The notes: generated from the letters alone by a model not told the origin. A DNA stretch of 64,000 nucleotides from Demequina zhanjiangensis (GCF_030418315.1 NZ_JAUHPV010000004.1:62001-126000); one strand, 5' to 3'. Shown: positions 44,341-53,562, numbered from the stretch's first letter. A program made the numbers and translations.

Positions 44341-45357
44341 TCAGGCGGCCGGGCCGGGAGGCGTGGGCTCGGGGCTGGTGAGCTCGCCGCGTCGGGCGGC
44401 GATGATCGTGCGCACCGCCATGGCCGCCACGAGCATGGTGGCCGCAGCCAGCGATACGGCGCCGACCCACTCCCACCAGGCCGCACCGTCGGCCGTCTGA
44501 AGGAAGGCGCGCGACGCGGCGGCCAGGGGGAAGGTGTACGCCCACGCGGAGACCGCCCAGGGGGCCTTCCGGAGCGAGCGGCTCTGCACCAGGAGGAGGC
44601 ACACCTGGAACAGGGTGACGCCCAGCAGGATGCGGGCTGCAGGGTCGTCCCAGGAGCCGCCCAGGCGCACCCACGCGAGGCTCGCGACCGCCGGGGGAGC
44701 GACGAGGATCGCGAGCGTCGGTGCGAGACGCGGCGGGATGACGCCGGCGGTGAAGAGGCGCGCCAGGACCACGGGCAGCAATCCCAGCCAGTAGACGATG
44801 CCGACGCCGAAGAAGAGCCAGCTCAGATCCGCGTCGGCGTGCTCGACGCCCGCGAGCGGCACGACCAGGTTGCCGACCACGGGGATGAACCAGGCGGGGT
44901 GGATGTGCGTCTGGGTGATGGTCGCGTCGGCGATCCAGCGGTGCATGACGTACAGCGTGACCGCCGCCTGCAGCGTCGCGCCGACTGCCCACAGCCCGAA
45001 GGAGAGGCCCTCCTGGACCTCGAGCAGCGCCGTCGCGGTCACGAGCGCGCCGATAGGGACCGTGGCGATGAAGGCCGCCTTGACCGGGTGGGTGGCCTCG
45101 GCGCGCACGGCGGCGGGGTGAAGGATCGCCTTCGCTGCGTAGGCGACAGTGGCCAGGGCGAGCGCTCCGAGCGCGACCCAGGCGAGCGTCTCTCCGGTCG
45201 CGGCCGGAAGGTCCCAGCGGTGCGCGGCGCCCTGCCATGCGAGTGCCAGTCCGCCGATGCCCATGACGGAGGCGAAGATGCCCACCGGGAGGTGCTGAAG
45301 GCCTGGGCCGGTGGGGGACTGCGGTGCCGCGGGTGCGTCGGCGGGGGCTGCGGTCAT
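44341..45357 (-). CDS. TDT/SLAC1-family membrane transporter
   Basis: 338 aa, about ten membrane helices. Features such as LPVGIFASVMGIGGLALAW at the N-terminus and HPAWFIPVVGNLVVPLAG in the middle are those of the tellurite-resistance/dicarboxylate transporter (TDT, TehA/Ssu1/SLAC1) family. Start ATG 45357 has AGGAG upstream; the longer frame to 45552 runs through the promoter. The operator it shares with the rhodanese gene makes sulfite or other sulfur-anion export (Ssu1-like) an attractive role; C4-dicarboxylate or tellurite-type transport is the alternative. Confidence 0.82.
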   Translation of the reverse strand: MTAAPADAPAAPQSPTGPGLQHLPVGIFASVMGIGGLALAWQGAAHRWDLPAATGETLAWVALGALALATVAYAAKAILHPAAVRAEATHPVKAAFIATVPIGALVTATALLEVQEGLSFGLWAVGATLQAAVTLYVMHRWIADATITQTHIHPAWFIPVVGNLVVPLAGVEHADADLSWLFFGVGIVYWLGLLPVVLARLFTAGVIPPRLAPTLAILVAPPAVASLAWVRLGGSWDDPAARILLGVTLFQVCLLLVQSRSLRKAPWAVSAWAYTFPLAAASRAFLQTADGAAWWEWVGAVSLAAATMLVAAMAVRTIIAARRGELTSPEPTPPGPAA

Positions 45358-45383
45358 GGGGTTCTCCTGGGATCTGGCCACTC

Positions 45384-45404
45384 TTCTATACCCCCGAGGG
45401 TATA
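45384..45404 (-). promoter_or_regulatory. CsoR/CstR-like operator of the TDT gene
   Basis: TATACCCCCGAGGGTATA (45387-45404) differs from the rhodanese operator only in the two central bases. On the minus strand it overlaps TATAGA (45389-45384), a -10 box for the TDT gene, the same arrangement as at the rhodanese promoter. Confidence 0.72.
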
Positions 45405-45510
45405 CGCCGACGCGCAGCGATGTGCGTCGAACCGGGCAGGACGGTCGGCTGTCGCCCCTTGAGCGACACCTGTCCAACAGGCTTCGGAACCGTGTGAATG
45501 CGCTGGAAAA

Positions 45511-45527
45511 ATACCCCCTAGGGGATG
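45511..45527. promoter_or_regulatory. Third CsoR/CstR-like palindrome
   Basis: ATACCCCCTAGGGGATG, with CCCCTAGGGG a perfect 10-bp palindrome but without the full outer TATA arms. It lies between the TDT and adhE promoters, about 120 bp from each, and could cooperate with the nearby TDT operator or act on adhE. Confidence 0.5.
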
Positions 45528-45559
45528 CAAAAGGCCTGGTATTTAGGCCCATGGTCCCC

Positions 45560-45573
45560 GGGACCTTGGCACC
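45560..45573 (-). promoter_or_regulatory. DosR-like activator site of adhE
   Basis: GGGACCTTGGCACC, which on the other strand reads GGTGCCAAGGTCCC. Centre is 30.5 bp before the putative -10 TACACT (45597-45602). A second inverted repeat GGTCCC-C-GGGACC (45553-45565) overlaps it. Confidence 0.58.
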
Positions 45574-45652
45574 GAGCAGACCGCGTTGATCCCCCTTACA
45601 CTTCTAAGTGTCGGGACCCGATGGGGGAACCCGGTAGAGGAGAGAGTGAAAG

Positions 45653-48394
45653 ATGACAACCACAGCCCCGGACCAGAAGGCCGAAGCTCCCGCCCAGGCG
45701 GTCGACGTTGCGGCATCCATCGACAAGCTCGTCGCGAACGCGCAGGTCGCCCTGCAGCAGTACGCGACCTTCACCCAGGACGACGTCGACCTTCTCGTGA
45801 AGAAGGCCTCGGTCGCCGCGCTCAACCAGCACGGTGAGCTCGCGGTCCTCGCAGTCGAGGAGACCGGCCGCGGCGTGTTCGAGGACAAGGCCGTCAAGAA
45901 CATCTTCGCCTGCAAGCACGTCACCCACTCGATGGCGCCCATGAAGACCGTTGGCATCATCAACGAGGACCCGATCAAGGGCATCATCGAGATCGCCGAG
46001 CCCGTCGGCGTGGTCGCCGGAGTCACCCCGGTCACCAACCCCACCTCGACCGCGATCTTCAAGTCGCTCATCGCGCTGAAGACCCGCAACCCGATCATCT
46101 TCGCGTTCCACCCGAGCGCACAGAAGTCGTCCGTCGCCGCCGCCAAGATCGTGCGCGACGCCGCGATCGCCGCCGGCGCCCCCGAGTTCTGCATCCAGTG
46201 GGTCGAGACCCCGTCCATCGAGGCCACCGGCGCCCTGATGAACCACGACGGCGTCGCCCTCATCCTCGCGACCGGCGGAAACGCCATGGTCAAGGCGGCC
46301 TACAGCTGCGGCAAGCCCGCACTCGGCGTCGGCGCGGGCAACGTCCCCGCCTACGTCCACAAGTCGGCCAACCTGGACCGCTCCATCAACGACCTGGTCA
46401 TCTCCAAGGCGTTCGACAACGGCATGGTGTGCGCCTCCGAGCAGGCAGTCATCCTCGACGCCGACATCTACGACGAGTCGATCAGCCTCTTCAAGCGCCT
46501 CCACGCCTACATGGCCACCCCCGCCGAGAAGACGATGCTCGAGGAGTTCATCTTCGGCGTCCAGGCCAACGGTGAGAACTGCGCCGGCGCCAAGCTCAAC
46601 CCCAACGTGGTTGGCAAGACCCCGCAGTGGATCGCCGAGCAGGCAGGCTTCACCGTCCCGGAGGAGACCTCGATCATCATGGCCGAGGTGTCCACCGTCG
46701 GCGAGAGCGAGCCCCTCACCCGCGAGAAGCTGGCCCCGGTCCTCGCCGTCCTCAAGGCGGAGTCCACCGAGCAGGGCCTCGACTACGCCAAGCGCATGGT
46801 CGAGTTCAACGGCCTCGGCCACTCGGCCGCCATCCACGCGCAGGACGACGAGCTCATCAAGGACTTCGGCAAGATCTGCAAGGCCAGCCGCATACTCGTC
46901 AACTCGCCCTCCTCGCACGGTGGCATCGGCGACATCTACAACGCCCTCATGCCGTCGCTCACCCTGGGATGCGGCTCCTACGGTCGCAACTCGGTCTCCG
47001 CGAACGTCACCGCGGTCAACCTGATCAACGTGAAGCGCATCGCCCGGAGGAACAACAACATGCAGTGGTTCAAGGTGCCGGCGAAGACCTACTTCGAGCC
47101 CAACGCCATCCAGTACCTCATGGACATGAACGGCGTGAACCGCGTCACGATCGTCACCGACGCGACCATGACGCAGATCGGCATCGTGGACAAGGTCCTC
47201 GACATGCTGCAGCGTCGCGAGAACCCCGTCTCCGTGCAGATCATCGACAACGTCGAGCCCGAGCCGAGCGTCTCCACCGTCCGCAAGGGCACCGAGACCA
47301 TGCGTGCCTTCCAGCCCGACACGATCATCGCCGTCGGCGGTGGCTCGCCCATGGACGCCGCGAAGGTCATGTGGCTCCTGTACGAGCACCCGGACATCGA
47401 CTTCGCCGACCTCAAGGAGAAGTTCTTCGACGTCCGCAAGCGCGCCTTCCAGTTCCCGAAGCTGGGCGAGCTGGCCAAGCTGGTCTGCATCCCCACCACG
47501 TCGGGCACCGGCTCCGAGGTGACGCCGTTCGCGGTGATCTCCGACCCGGAGAACGGCCGCAAGTACCCGCTCGCCGACTACGCGCTCACGCCGACCGTCG
47601 CGATCGTGGACCCGGTCCTCACCAGGAACCTCCCGGCCCGCGTGGCCGCGGACTCCGGTCTGGACGCCCTCACCCACGCCACCGAGGCCTACGTCTCCGT
47701 GTACGCGAACGACTACACCGACGGCCTGTGCCTGCAGGCCATCAAGATGGTCTTCGAGCACCTCGAGACCTCGGTGCAGGAGGGCGGCGAGGCCGTCAAG
47801 GCCCGCGAGAAGATGCACAATGCCGCGACGATCGCCGGTATGGCCTTCGCCAACGCGTTCCTCGGCCTGGTGCACGCCATGTCGCACGTGACCGGCTCGA
47901 CCTTCCACGTCGCGCACGGCCGCACCAACTCCATCTACCTGCCCCACGTGATCCGCTACAACGGCAAGGTCCCGACCAAGCCCACCTCGTGGCCCAAGGC
48001 CGAGTCCTACGTCGCGCCGCAGCGCTACCAGGAGATCGCCAAGCACCTCGGTCTGCCGGCCTCCACGCCGGAGGAGGGCATCGAGTCCTACGCCAACGCG
48101 GTCGCCGAGCTGCGCGCCAAGTGCGGCGTCGAGGGCTCGTTCCAGGAGGTCGGCGTCGACGAGGCCGAGTTCATGGCCTCGCTCGACACGCTCGCGATGA
48201 ACGCCTACGCGGACCAGTGCGCGCCGGCCAACCCGCGCCTGCCGATCCTCGAGGACATGAAGATCATGATGGAGGCCGCGTACTACGGCACCTCGTTCGA
48301 CGAGGTCGTCGCCTCCCGCAAGGCCAAGGCCGCGTCGGACAAGGCTCCCGCCGCGCCCGCCAAGAAGGCCGCAGCGAAGAAGTCCGCCAAGTAG
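45653..48394 (+). CDS. adhE: Bifunctional acetaldehyde-CoA/alcohol dehydrogenase
   Basis: 913 aa. N-terminal aldehyde dehydrogenase domain (about 20-460) with catalytic Cys260 in GMVCASEQAVI; C-terminal iron-dependent alcohol dehydrogenase domain (about 480-880) with GGGSPMDAAKVMW and metal-ligand histidines in HATEAYVS, HAMSHVTGSTFHVAHGR. Reduces acetyl-CoA to ethanol, re-oxidising NADH in fermentation, and pairs with pflB/pflA. A Lys/Ala-rich tail (KKAAAKKSAK) is added to the usual C-terminus. AGGAGAGAG precedes the ATG. Likely forms spirosome filaments like other AdhE proteins. Confidence 0.96.
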   Translation: MTTTAPDQKAEAPAQAVDVAASIDKLVANAQVALQQYATFTQDDVDLLVKKASVAALNQHGELAVLAVEETGRGVFEDKAVKNIFACKHVTHSMAPMKTVGIINEDPIKGIIEIAEPVGVVAGVTPVTNPTSTAIFKSLIALKTRNPIIFAFHPSAQKSSVAAAKIVRDAAIAAGAPEFCIQWVETPSIEATGALMNHDGVALILATGGNAMVKAAYSCGKPALGVGAGNVPAYVHKSANLDRSINDLVISKAFDNGMVCASEQAVILDADIYDESISLFKRLHAYMATPAEKTMLEEFIFGVQANGENCAGAKLNPNVVGKTPQWIAEQAGFTVPEETSIIMAEVSTVGESEPLTREKLAPVLAVLKAESTEQGLDYAKRMVEFNGLGHSAAIHAQDDELIKDFGKICKASRILVNSPSSHGGIGDIYNALMPSLTLGCGSYGRNSVSANVTAVNLINVKRIARRNNNMQWFKVPAKTYFEPNAIQYLMDMNGVNRVTIVTDATMTQIGIVDKVLDMLQRRENPVSVQIIDNVEPEPSVSTVRKGTETMRAFQPDTIIAVGGGSPMDAAKVMWLLYEHPDIDFADLKEKFFDVRKRAFQFPKLGELAKLVCIPTTSGTGSEVTPFAVISDPENGRKYPLADYALTPTVAIVDPVLTRNLPARVAADSGLDALTHATEAYVSVYANDYTDGLCLQAIKMVFEHLETSVQEGGEAVKAREKMHNAATIAGMAFANAFLGLVHAMSHVTGSTFHVAHGRTNSIYLPHVIRYNGKVPTKPTSWPKAESYVAPQRYQEIAKHLGLPASTPEEGIESYANAVAELRAKCGVEGSFQEVGVDEAEFMASLDTLAMNAYADQCAPANPRLPILEDMKIMMEAAYYGTSFDEVVASRKAKAASDKAPAAPAKKAAAKKSAK

Positions 48395-48436
48395 CGGCAT
48401 CAGGCGAGTCGGACCTGGACACACCCGGCCCGCACC

Positions 48437-48477
48437 GGAAGGCCCCGGCTCCCTCACAAGGGGAGTCGGGGCCTTCC
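48437..48477 (+). terminator. Terminator of adhE
   Basis: GGAAGGCCCCGGCTCCC (48437-48453) pairs with GGGAGTCGGGGCCTTCC (48461-48477), 16 of 17 pairs, loop of 7 bases. Confidence 0.78.
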
Positions 48478-48523
48478 CGCGTCCGCAGCGGCGCCGCGCG
48501 CAGGACCACTAGACTTGAGCACC

Positions 48524-49636
48524 GTGGCTATTGAATTCCCTGTCGAGATCGCAGCGCTGCGCAACACCTTCGAGCAGATCGAGGCGGTGCTCGACCCGGC
48601 GTCGCTGAAGGCGAGGATCGCAGAGCTCGAGACCCAGGCGGCAGCCCCGGACCTCTGGGACGACCAGGAGAACGCGCAGGCCGTCACGAGCGCCCTCAGC
48701 GCCGCGAACTCCGAGCTGGCCCGCGTCACCGGCTTCGGCCGCCGCATCGACGACCTCGAGGTGCTCATCGAGATGGGCGAGGAGGCCGAGGACGAGGAGA
48801 CGCTCGCCGAGGCCGAGCAGGAGCTCGAGAAGCTCAAGAAGGACCTGTCCGCCATGGAGGTCCGCACCCTCATGAACGGCGAATGGGACGAGCGCAACGC
48901 CGTCGTCACCATCCGCTCCGGCGCCGGCGGCGACGACGCCACCGACTTCGCCGAGATGCTGCTGCGCATGTACCTGCGCTGGGCCGAGCGTCACGGCTAC
49001 CAGACGAAGGTGCTCGACACCTCGTACGCCGAGGGCGCCGGCATCAAGTCCGCGACCTTCGAGCTCAACGCGCCGTACGCGTTCGGCACGCTGTCCGTCG
49101 AGGCCGGCACACACCGCCTCGCGCGCATCAGCCCCTTCGGCTCCGCGGACAAGCGCCAGACCTCGTTCGCGGCCGTCGAGGTGATCCCGCAGATCGAGTC
49201 GACCGACCACATCGACGTGCCCGAAGCCGACATCAAGGTCGACGTGTTCCGCTCGTCCGGCCCCGGCGGTCAGTCGGTCAACACCACCGACTCCGCCGTG
49301 CGCATCACCCACCTCCCCACCGGCATCGTCGTCTCGATGCAGGACGAGAAGTCGCAGATCCAGAACCGCGCCGCCGCCATGCGCGTGCTCCAGTCGCGCC
49401 TGCTGCTCCTCAAGAAGGAGGAGGAGGCAGCGCAGAAGAAGGAGCTCGCCGGCGACATCAAGGCGAGCTGGGGCGACCAGATGCGCTCCTACTTCCTCTA
49501 TGGCCAGCAGCTGGTCAAGGACCTGCGCACCGGCCACGAGGTCGGCAACCCGCAGACCGTGTTCGACGGCGACCTGGACGGGTTCATCGACGCCGGCATC
49601 CGCTGGCGCCGCGCCCAGCAGACGCAGCAGGACTGA
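48524..49636 (+). CDS. prfB: Peptide chain release factor 2
   Basis: 370 aa. GGQ motif in [14 protein letters not shown] (residues 248-250) that triggers peptide release; N-terminal helical region and stop-codon recognition domain as in RF2. Start GTG 48524 (MAIEFPVEI) preferred over TTG 48515. There is no in-frame UGA near the start, so the programmed frameshift of many bacterial prfB genes is absent. TAGACT (48510-48515) ends 8 bases before the GTG and no Shine-Dalgarno is seen, suggesting a leaderless message. Upstream of ftsEX and smpB as in many actinobacteria. Confidence 0.95.
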   Translation: MAIEFPVEIAALRNTFEQIEAVLDPASLKARIAELETQAAAPDLWDDQENAQAVTSALSAANSELARVTGFGRRIDDLEVLIEMGEEAEDEETLAEAEQELEKLKKDLSAMEVRTLMNGEWDERNAVVTIRSGAGGDDATDFAEMLLRMYLRWAERHGYQTKVLDTSYAEGAGIKSATFELNAPYAFGTLSVEAGTHRLARISPFGSADKRQTSFAAVEVIPQIESTDHIDVPEADIKVDVFRSSGPGGQSVNTTDSAVRITHLPTGIVVSMQDEKSQIQNRAAAMRVLQSRLLLLKKEEEAAQKKELAGDIKASWGDQMRSYFLYGQQLVKDLRTGHEVGNPQTVFDGDLDGFIDAGIRWRRAQQTQQD

Positions 49637-50065
49637 CCCCGGGCAGCCCGCGAGGGCTGCCGCGCGCTGTTGACTCGGCGGCCCGTGCGGACCCGCGCGG
49701 CAGGCTCGGCGGGCCGTGCGCTGCTGACTCGGCGGTCCGCGCGCTGCTTCCAGGGGCGCGCCCCGGCAGGCCCGCGCGGCAGGCTCGCGCGCCAGCGCTG
49801 ACCGAGAGCTCTCCGACACTTTGAACCAACGCCAAGGCGACGCGCCGGCGCGTCGCGGTCTGCGGCGGCGTGTCCGCGGGGTGTCGCGGGCGAGATTGGT
49901 TCAAAGTGTCGGAGCTGGGTTCTGAAGCAGCCCCGAACCGGACACTCCGGGCAGTGTGATCCATCGGACACTCGCTGGCGGCGTGGCCTCCCCGCGAGTC
50001 ACGATGCGGCTACTTACCATGCGTGCAGAAGGCATGGGTCCGTCCCCCCGTGCCCGGATGGCAGT
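49637..50065. other. prfB-ftsE intergenic region with repeats
   Basis: 429 bases, no supported gene. The first part is built of degenerate direct repeats: a 26-base unit at 49664-49689 recurs at 49718-49743 (23 of 26), and CCCGCGCGGCAGGCTCG at 49692-49708 recurs exactly at 49771-49787. Then comes the inverted-repeat element at 49811-49914. The last about 60 bases presumably carry the ftsE promoter. Confidence 0.65.
49811..49914. repeat. 104-bp element with perfect 19-bp terminal inverted repeats
   Basis: CTCCGACACTTTGAACCAA (49811-49829) and its exact reverse complement TTGGTTCAAAGTGTCGGAG (49896-49914) enclose 66 G+C-rich bases containing a perfect 16-bp palindrome GACGCGCCGGCGCGTC. Looks like a small non-autonomous mobile element (MITE) or a structured RNA/terminator. 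No coding capacity; no second copy seen in the window. Confidence 0.7.
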
Positions 50066-50758
50066 GTGATACGGCTAGAGAACGTCAGCAAGGTGTACTC
50101 GCGAGGTGCACGACCCGCGCTCGATGGAATCGACATCGAGATCGAGCGCGGTGACTTCGTGTTCCTCGTGGGCTCCTCAGGATCGGGGAAGTCGACCTTC
50201 CTCAAGCTGATCCTGCGCGAGGAGCGCCCCACCGGGGGAGACGTGTATGTCGCCGGCCGTCACCTGAACAAGCTCTCCGCCTGGCGCGTGCCGCACCTGC
50301 GCCGCGAGATCGGCGCCGTGTTCCAGGACTTCCGCCTGCTGCCGAACAAGACCGTCTATCAGAACGTGTCCTTCGCGCTCCAGGTGATCGGCAAGGGTCG
50401 CCGTGAGATCGACTCGACGGTGCCGGAGATGCTCGAGCTCGTCGGCCTGGCCGGCAAGGAGCGGCGCATGCCGCACGAGCTGTCCGGTGGTGAGCAGCAG
50501 CGCGTGGCCATCGCGCGCGCGTTCGTGAACCGTCCGCCGATCCTGCTGTGCGACGAGCCGACCGGAAACCTGGACCCGGGCACGTCCGTCGGCATCATGC
50601 GCCTGCTCGACCGCATCAACCGCACCGGCACCACGGTGCTGATGGCCACCCACGACGACGAGATCGTGGACCAGATGCGCAAGCGCGTCATCGAGCTCAA
50701 GGGCGGCCACCTGGTGCGTGACCAGGACCGCGGCGTGTACGGGCTGGAGCGGGCATGA
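50066..50758 (+). CDS. ftsE: Cell division ATP-binding protein FtsE
   Basis: 230-aa ABC ATPase. Walker [14 protein letters not shown], signature [15 protein letters not shown], Walker [14 protein letters not shown] and the His loop ATHDDE are all intact. With FtsX it forms a complex at the septum that activates cell-wall hydrolases. GTG start; gene end overlaps ftsX by 4 bp. Confidence 0.95.
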   Translation: MIRLENVSKVYSRGARPALDGIDIEIERGDFVFLVGSSGSGKSTFLKLILREERPTGGDVYVAGRHLNKLSAWRVPHLRREIGAVFQDFRLLPNKTVYQNVSFALQVIGKGRREIDSTVPEMLELVGLAGKERRMPHELSGGEQQRVAIARAFVNRPPILLCDEPTGNLDPGTSVGIMRLLDRINRTGTTVLMATHDDEIVDQMRKRVIELKGGHLVRDQDRGVYGLERA

Positions 50759-51666
50759 GGCTCCGGTTCATCTTCGGGGAGGTCTTCAACGGCCTTCGCC
50801 GCAACTCGACGATGGCGCTGTCCGTCGTGCTCGTCACGTTCGTGTCGCTCACTTTCGTGGGTGCGGCGGCGCTCATCCAGACGCAGATCGGCCAGCTTCA
50901 GGACGACTGGTACGGCCAGGTCGAGGTCTCGGTCTTCCTGTGCCCGGTGCAGTCCGTGGAGGAGCAGTGCGCCCAGGGCGAGGCGACGCCGGCCCAGGAG
51001 CAGGCGATCCTCGACGTGCTCGAGAACGGCTCGGTGGCGGCGCTCGTCGAGTCCGTCGAGTACGAGTCGAAGGAGGAGGCGTACGAGAACTTCGAAGCGC
51101 GTGCCGACTCCTCGCTGGCGCAGTACCTCACGGCCGACGACATGCAGGCGAGCTTCCGGGTCAAGCTGACCGACCCGTCGCAGTTCCAGGTCGTCGCCGA
51201 CGCGACGCAGGGTCTGCCGGGCGTGGAGGAGGTGCAGGACCAGCGCGAGATCTTCGACCAGCTGTTCGCGTTCCTGAACGCGGCGACGCTCGTCGCAGCG
51301 GGCCTCGCGGCGGTCATGCTGCTCACCGCGGTGCTGCTCATCACGACGACCGTCCGCCTGAGCGCGTTGAGCCGCAAGCGTGAGACGACGATCATGCGCA
51401 TGGTCGGCTCGTCACGCACCCTCATCCAGCTGCCGTTCATGCTGGAAGGCGCCGTCGCCGCGACCGCGGGAGCCCTGCTCGCCGCGCTCGGGCTGTGGTT
51501 CGGGGTGCAGTATCTGGTGCAGGACTGGTTGAGCTCGTCCGTCGGATGGGTGGACTATGTCAGTGGAGACGATGTCCTGGCGATCGCGCCGTGGCTCATC
51601 GTCATCGCATTCGGGCTCGCGGCGTTCGCGTCGCTGTTGACCCTGGGGAGGTACACGCGCGCATGA
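50755..51666 (+). CDS. ftsX: Cell division protein FtsX
   Basis: 303-aa membrane protein. One N-terminal helix (about 20-42), a large extracytoplasmic loop (about 45-180) with a Cys pair ([10 protein letters not shown]), and three C-terminal helices. The loop is where FtsX contacts its hydrolase partner; the gene for a coiled-coil M23 protein follows with an ATGA overlap, strong evidence for partnership. Confidence 0.94.
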   Translation: MRLRFIFGEVFNGLRRNSTMALSVVLVTFVSLTFVGAAALIQTQIGQLQDDWYGQVEVSVFLCPVQSVEEQCAQGEATPAQEQAILDVLENGSVAALVESVEYESKEEAYENFEARADSSLAQYLTADDMQASFRVKLTDPSQFQVVADATQGLPGVEEVQDQREIFDQLFAFLNAATLVAAGLAAVMLLTAVLLITTTVRLSALSRKRETTIMRMVGSSRTLIQLPFMLEGAVAATAGALLAALGLWFGVQYLVQDWLSSSVGWVDYVSGDDVLAIAPWLIVIAFGLAAFASLLTLGRYTRA

Positions 51667-52976
51667 GGACCCCTTCCCGTCGCCTTGCCTCCGTCGTCGC
51701 CACGCTCCTCGCGGCGTCGATCGGAGCCGGGCTGCTCGTGGGCTCCGCCGCTGCGTCGGGCCAGGTGGGTGTCGCCTCGTCGTCCTATGACGACGAGATC
51801 GCGGACGCGCGCAAGGAGCAGGCCCAGACCAAGCAGGACCTGGACGATCTTGAGAGCCAGCTCGAGGACACCGATGCGGCGATCGTCGAGGCCAACCGCA
51901 AGCTGCAGGCGCTCGAGGACCGGCTGCCCGGCCTCCGGGAGGAGCTGGACCTCGCGCAGGAACGCTACGACTCCGCCGTGCTCGAGCAGCAGATCGTCGC
52001 CGACAAGCTCGAGGCGGCACAGGCGCAGGATGAGGCGCTCACCGAGCAGATCGCGAAGGACAACGACCGGATCGGGTCGATCCGCGACGCCATCGCGATC
52101 ATCGCGCGCGACAGCTACACGGGTGAGGAGCTCACGAGCCTGGGCGTCGTGTTCGGCGCGCAGTCGTCGGACGAGTTCGTCGAGGACTATGCGGCGCGTG
52201 ACGCCGCCGCGCGCGTCCAGGCGAACGCGCTCGCCGAGATGGAGCAGATCGCTGCGGTGAACCGCAACCGCGAGACGCGCCAGGAGGCCGTGCGCGAGGA
52301 GATCGAGCGCCTCAAGCTCGAGGCGGACAGGCTCGTCGCGGAGACCGAGGCCGCCAGGCAGGTGGCTGAGGAGAAGAAGGCCGAGGTCGAGGACGCGCTC
52401 GCGGAGCAGCGCGAGCTCCAGGCGTACCTCGAATCGCAGCGAGCGTCGTACCTGGCGCAGCAGGAGAGGCTCGAGTCGCAGCAGAGGGCGGTGCGCAACG
52501 AGCTGCGGGACCTGCTGGCGAAGAAGGCGGCCGAGGAGGCTGCGGCGAGCGCCACCCCGGTGGGCAGGGGAGTGATGAACTTCCCCACCAAGGTGCCGTA
52601 CATCACCTCGAGCTACGGCATGAGGTATCACCCGATCTACCACTACTGGCGTCTTCACGCGGGCACCGACTTCCGCGCCTACTGCGGCACCCCGATCTAC
52701 GCGGCGGCCGACGGCAAGGTGCTGTGGGCGTCGTGGCGCGCGGGATTCGGCAACCAGGTGATGCTGGACCACGGCACGTATGCGGGCGACACGCTCGCCT
52801 CGAGCTACAACCACCTCACGCGCTACGCCGTCAGCACCGGTCAGACGGTGCTTCAGGGCGACCTGCTCGGCTACTCGGGCAACACTGGATCCTCGGTCGC
52901 GTGCCACCTGCACTTCGAGGTGTACGTGAACGGCTCGACTGTGGACCCGATGACGATCCTGGGCCCGATCCCGTAG
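51663..52976 (+). CDS. M23 peptidase with coiled coil (EnvC/FtsEX-dependent hydrolase type)
   Basis: 437 aa: signal peptide ([19 protein letters not shown]), long coiled coil (about 45-310), and a C-terminal LytM/M23 domain. Zinc ligands His332 and Asp336 in HAGTD and the HLH of HLHFE (His415, His417) are present, so unlike E. coli EnvC this protein could itself be an active peptidoglycan endopeptidase. Likely recruited and activated by FtsEX through the coiled coil. Start ATG 51663 overlaps the ftsX stop. Confidence 0.92.
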   Translation: MRTPSRRLASVVATLLAASIGAGLLVGSAAASGQVGVASSSYDDEIADARKEQAQTKQDLDDLESQLEDTDAAIVEANRKLQALEDRLPGLREELDLAQERYDSAVLEQQIVADKLEAAQAQDEALTEQIAKDNDRIGSIRDAIAIIARDSYTGEELTSLGVVFGAQSSDEFVEDYAARDAAARVQANALAEMEQIAAVNRNRETRQEAVREEIERLKLEADRLVAETEAARQVAEEKKAEVEDALAEQRELQAYLESQRASYLAQQERLESQQRAVRNELRDLLAKKAAEEAAASATPVGRGVMNFPTKVPYITSSYGMRYHPIYHYWRLHAGTDFRAYCGTPIYAAADGKVLWASWRAGFGNQVMLDHGTYAGDTLASSYNHLTRYAVSTGQTVLQGDLLGYSGNTGSSVACHLHFEVYVNGSTVDPMTILGPIP

Positions 52977-53094
52977 CCTGCGCCGGCGTCGGCCAAGTGC
53001 GGCCGTCGCGTCGTCCACGCGTGTTGGCCTAGACTGAGAGGTCCGTGTCCGCGCGCCGGGGCAGTCCTGCCCCGCAAGGTCGAGGAGGTGAGCG

Positions 53095-53562
53095 ATGGGC
53101 GACGGCGTCAAGGTGATCGCCACCAACCGGTCGGCGCACCACGACTACTTCATCGACGACACCTTCGAGGCTGGCGTCGCGCTGATGGGCACCGAGGTGA
53201 AGTCGCTGCGCATGGGCCGCGCGACCATCGGCGAGGGCTACGTGTACGTGGACCGCGGCGAGGTGTGGGCGGAGAACCTGCACATCCCCGAGTACGTGCA
53301 GGGCACCTGGACGAATCATGCGGTGCGTCGCAAGCGCAAGCTCCTGCTGCACGCGCACGAGATTGAGACCCTCATGCGCAAGACCAGCGAGAAGGGCTAC
53401 ACGATCGTCCCGCTGAAGCTGTACTTCAAGGGCAGCCGTGTGAAGCTCGAGATCGGTCTGGCGCGAGGCAAGAAGCTCCACGACAAGCGTCAGACGCTGC
53501 GGGAGAAGCAGGACCGCCGCGAGGCCGAGCGGGCGATGAGCCTGCGCCGCGCCCGGGACTGA
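53095..53562 (+). CDS. smpB: SsrA-binding protein SmpB
   Basis: 155 aa. NRSAHHDYFIDDTFEAG, GTEVKSLRMGRA and the C-terminal basic tail KKLHDKRQTLREKQDR are typical of SmpB, partner of tmRNA in ribosome rescue. GAGGAGG lies ideally before the ATG. The tmRNA gene is not adjacent. Confidence 0.96.
   Translation: MGDGVKVIATNRSAHHDYFIDDTFEAGVALMGTEVKSLRMGRATIGEGYVYVDRGEVWAENLHIPEYVQGTWTNHAVRRKRKLLLHAHEIETLMRKTSEKGYTIVPLKLYFKGSRVKLEIGLARGKKLHDKRQTLREKQDRREAERAMSLRRARD

Noticed and set aside
45358-45552. 65-residue extension of the TDT transporter
   Set aside because: The region holds its promoter, operator and ribosome binding site; conserved sequence starts at 45357.
45596-48457. 953-aa minus-strand frame opposite adhE
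   Set aside because: Shadow frame; adhE on the plus strand is unambiguous.
49498-49971. Minus-strand frame across the prfB-ftsE gap
   Set aside because: It runs through repeats and the inverted-repeat element; low-complexity product.
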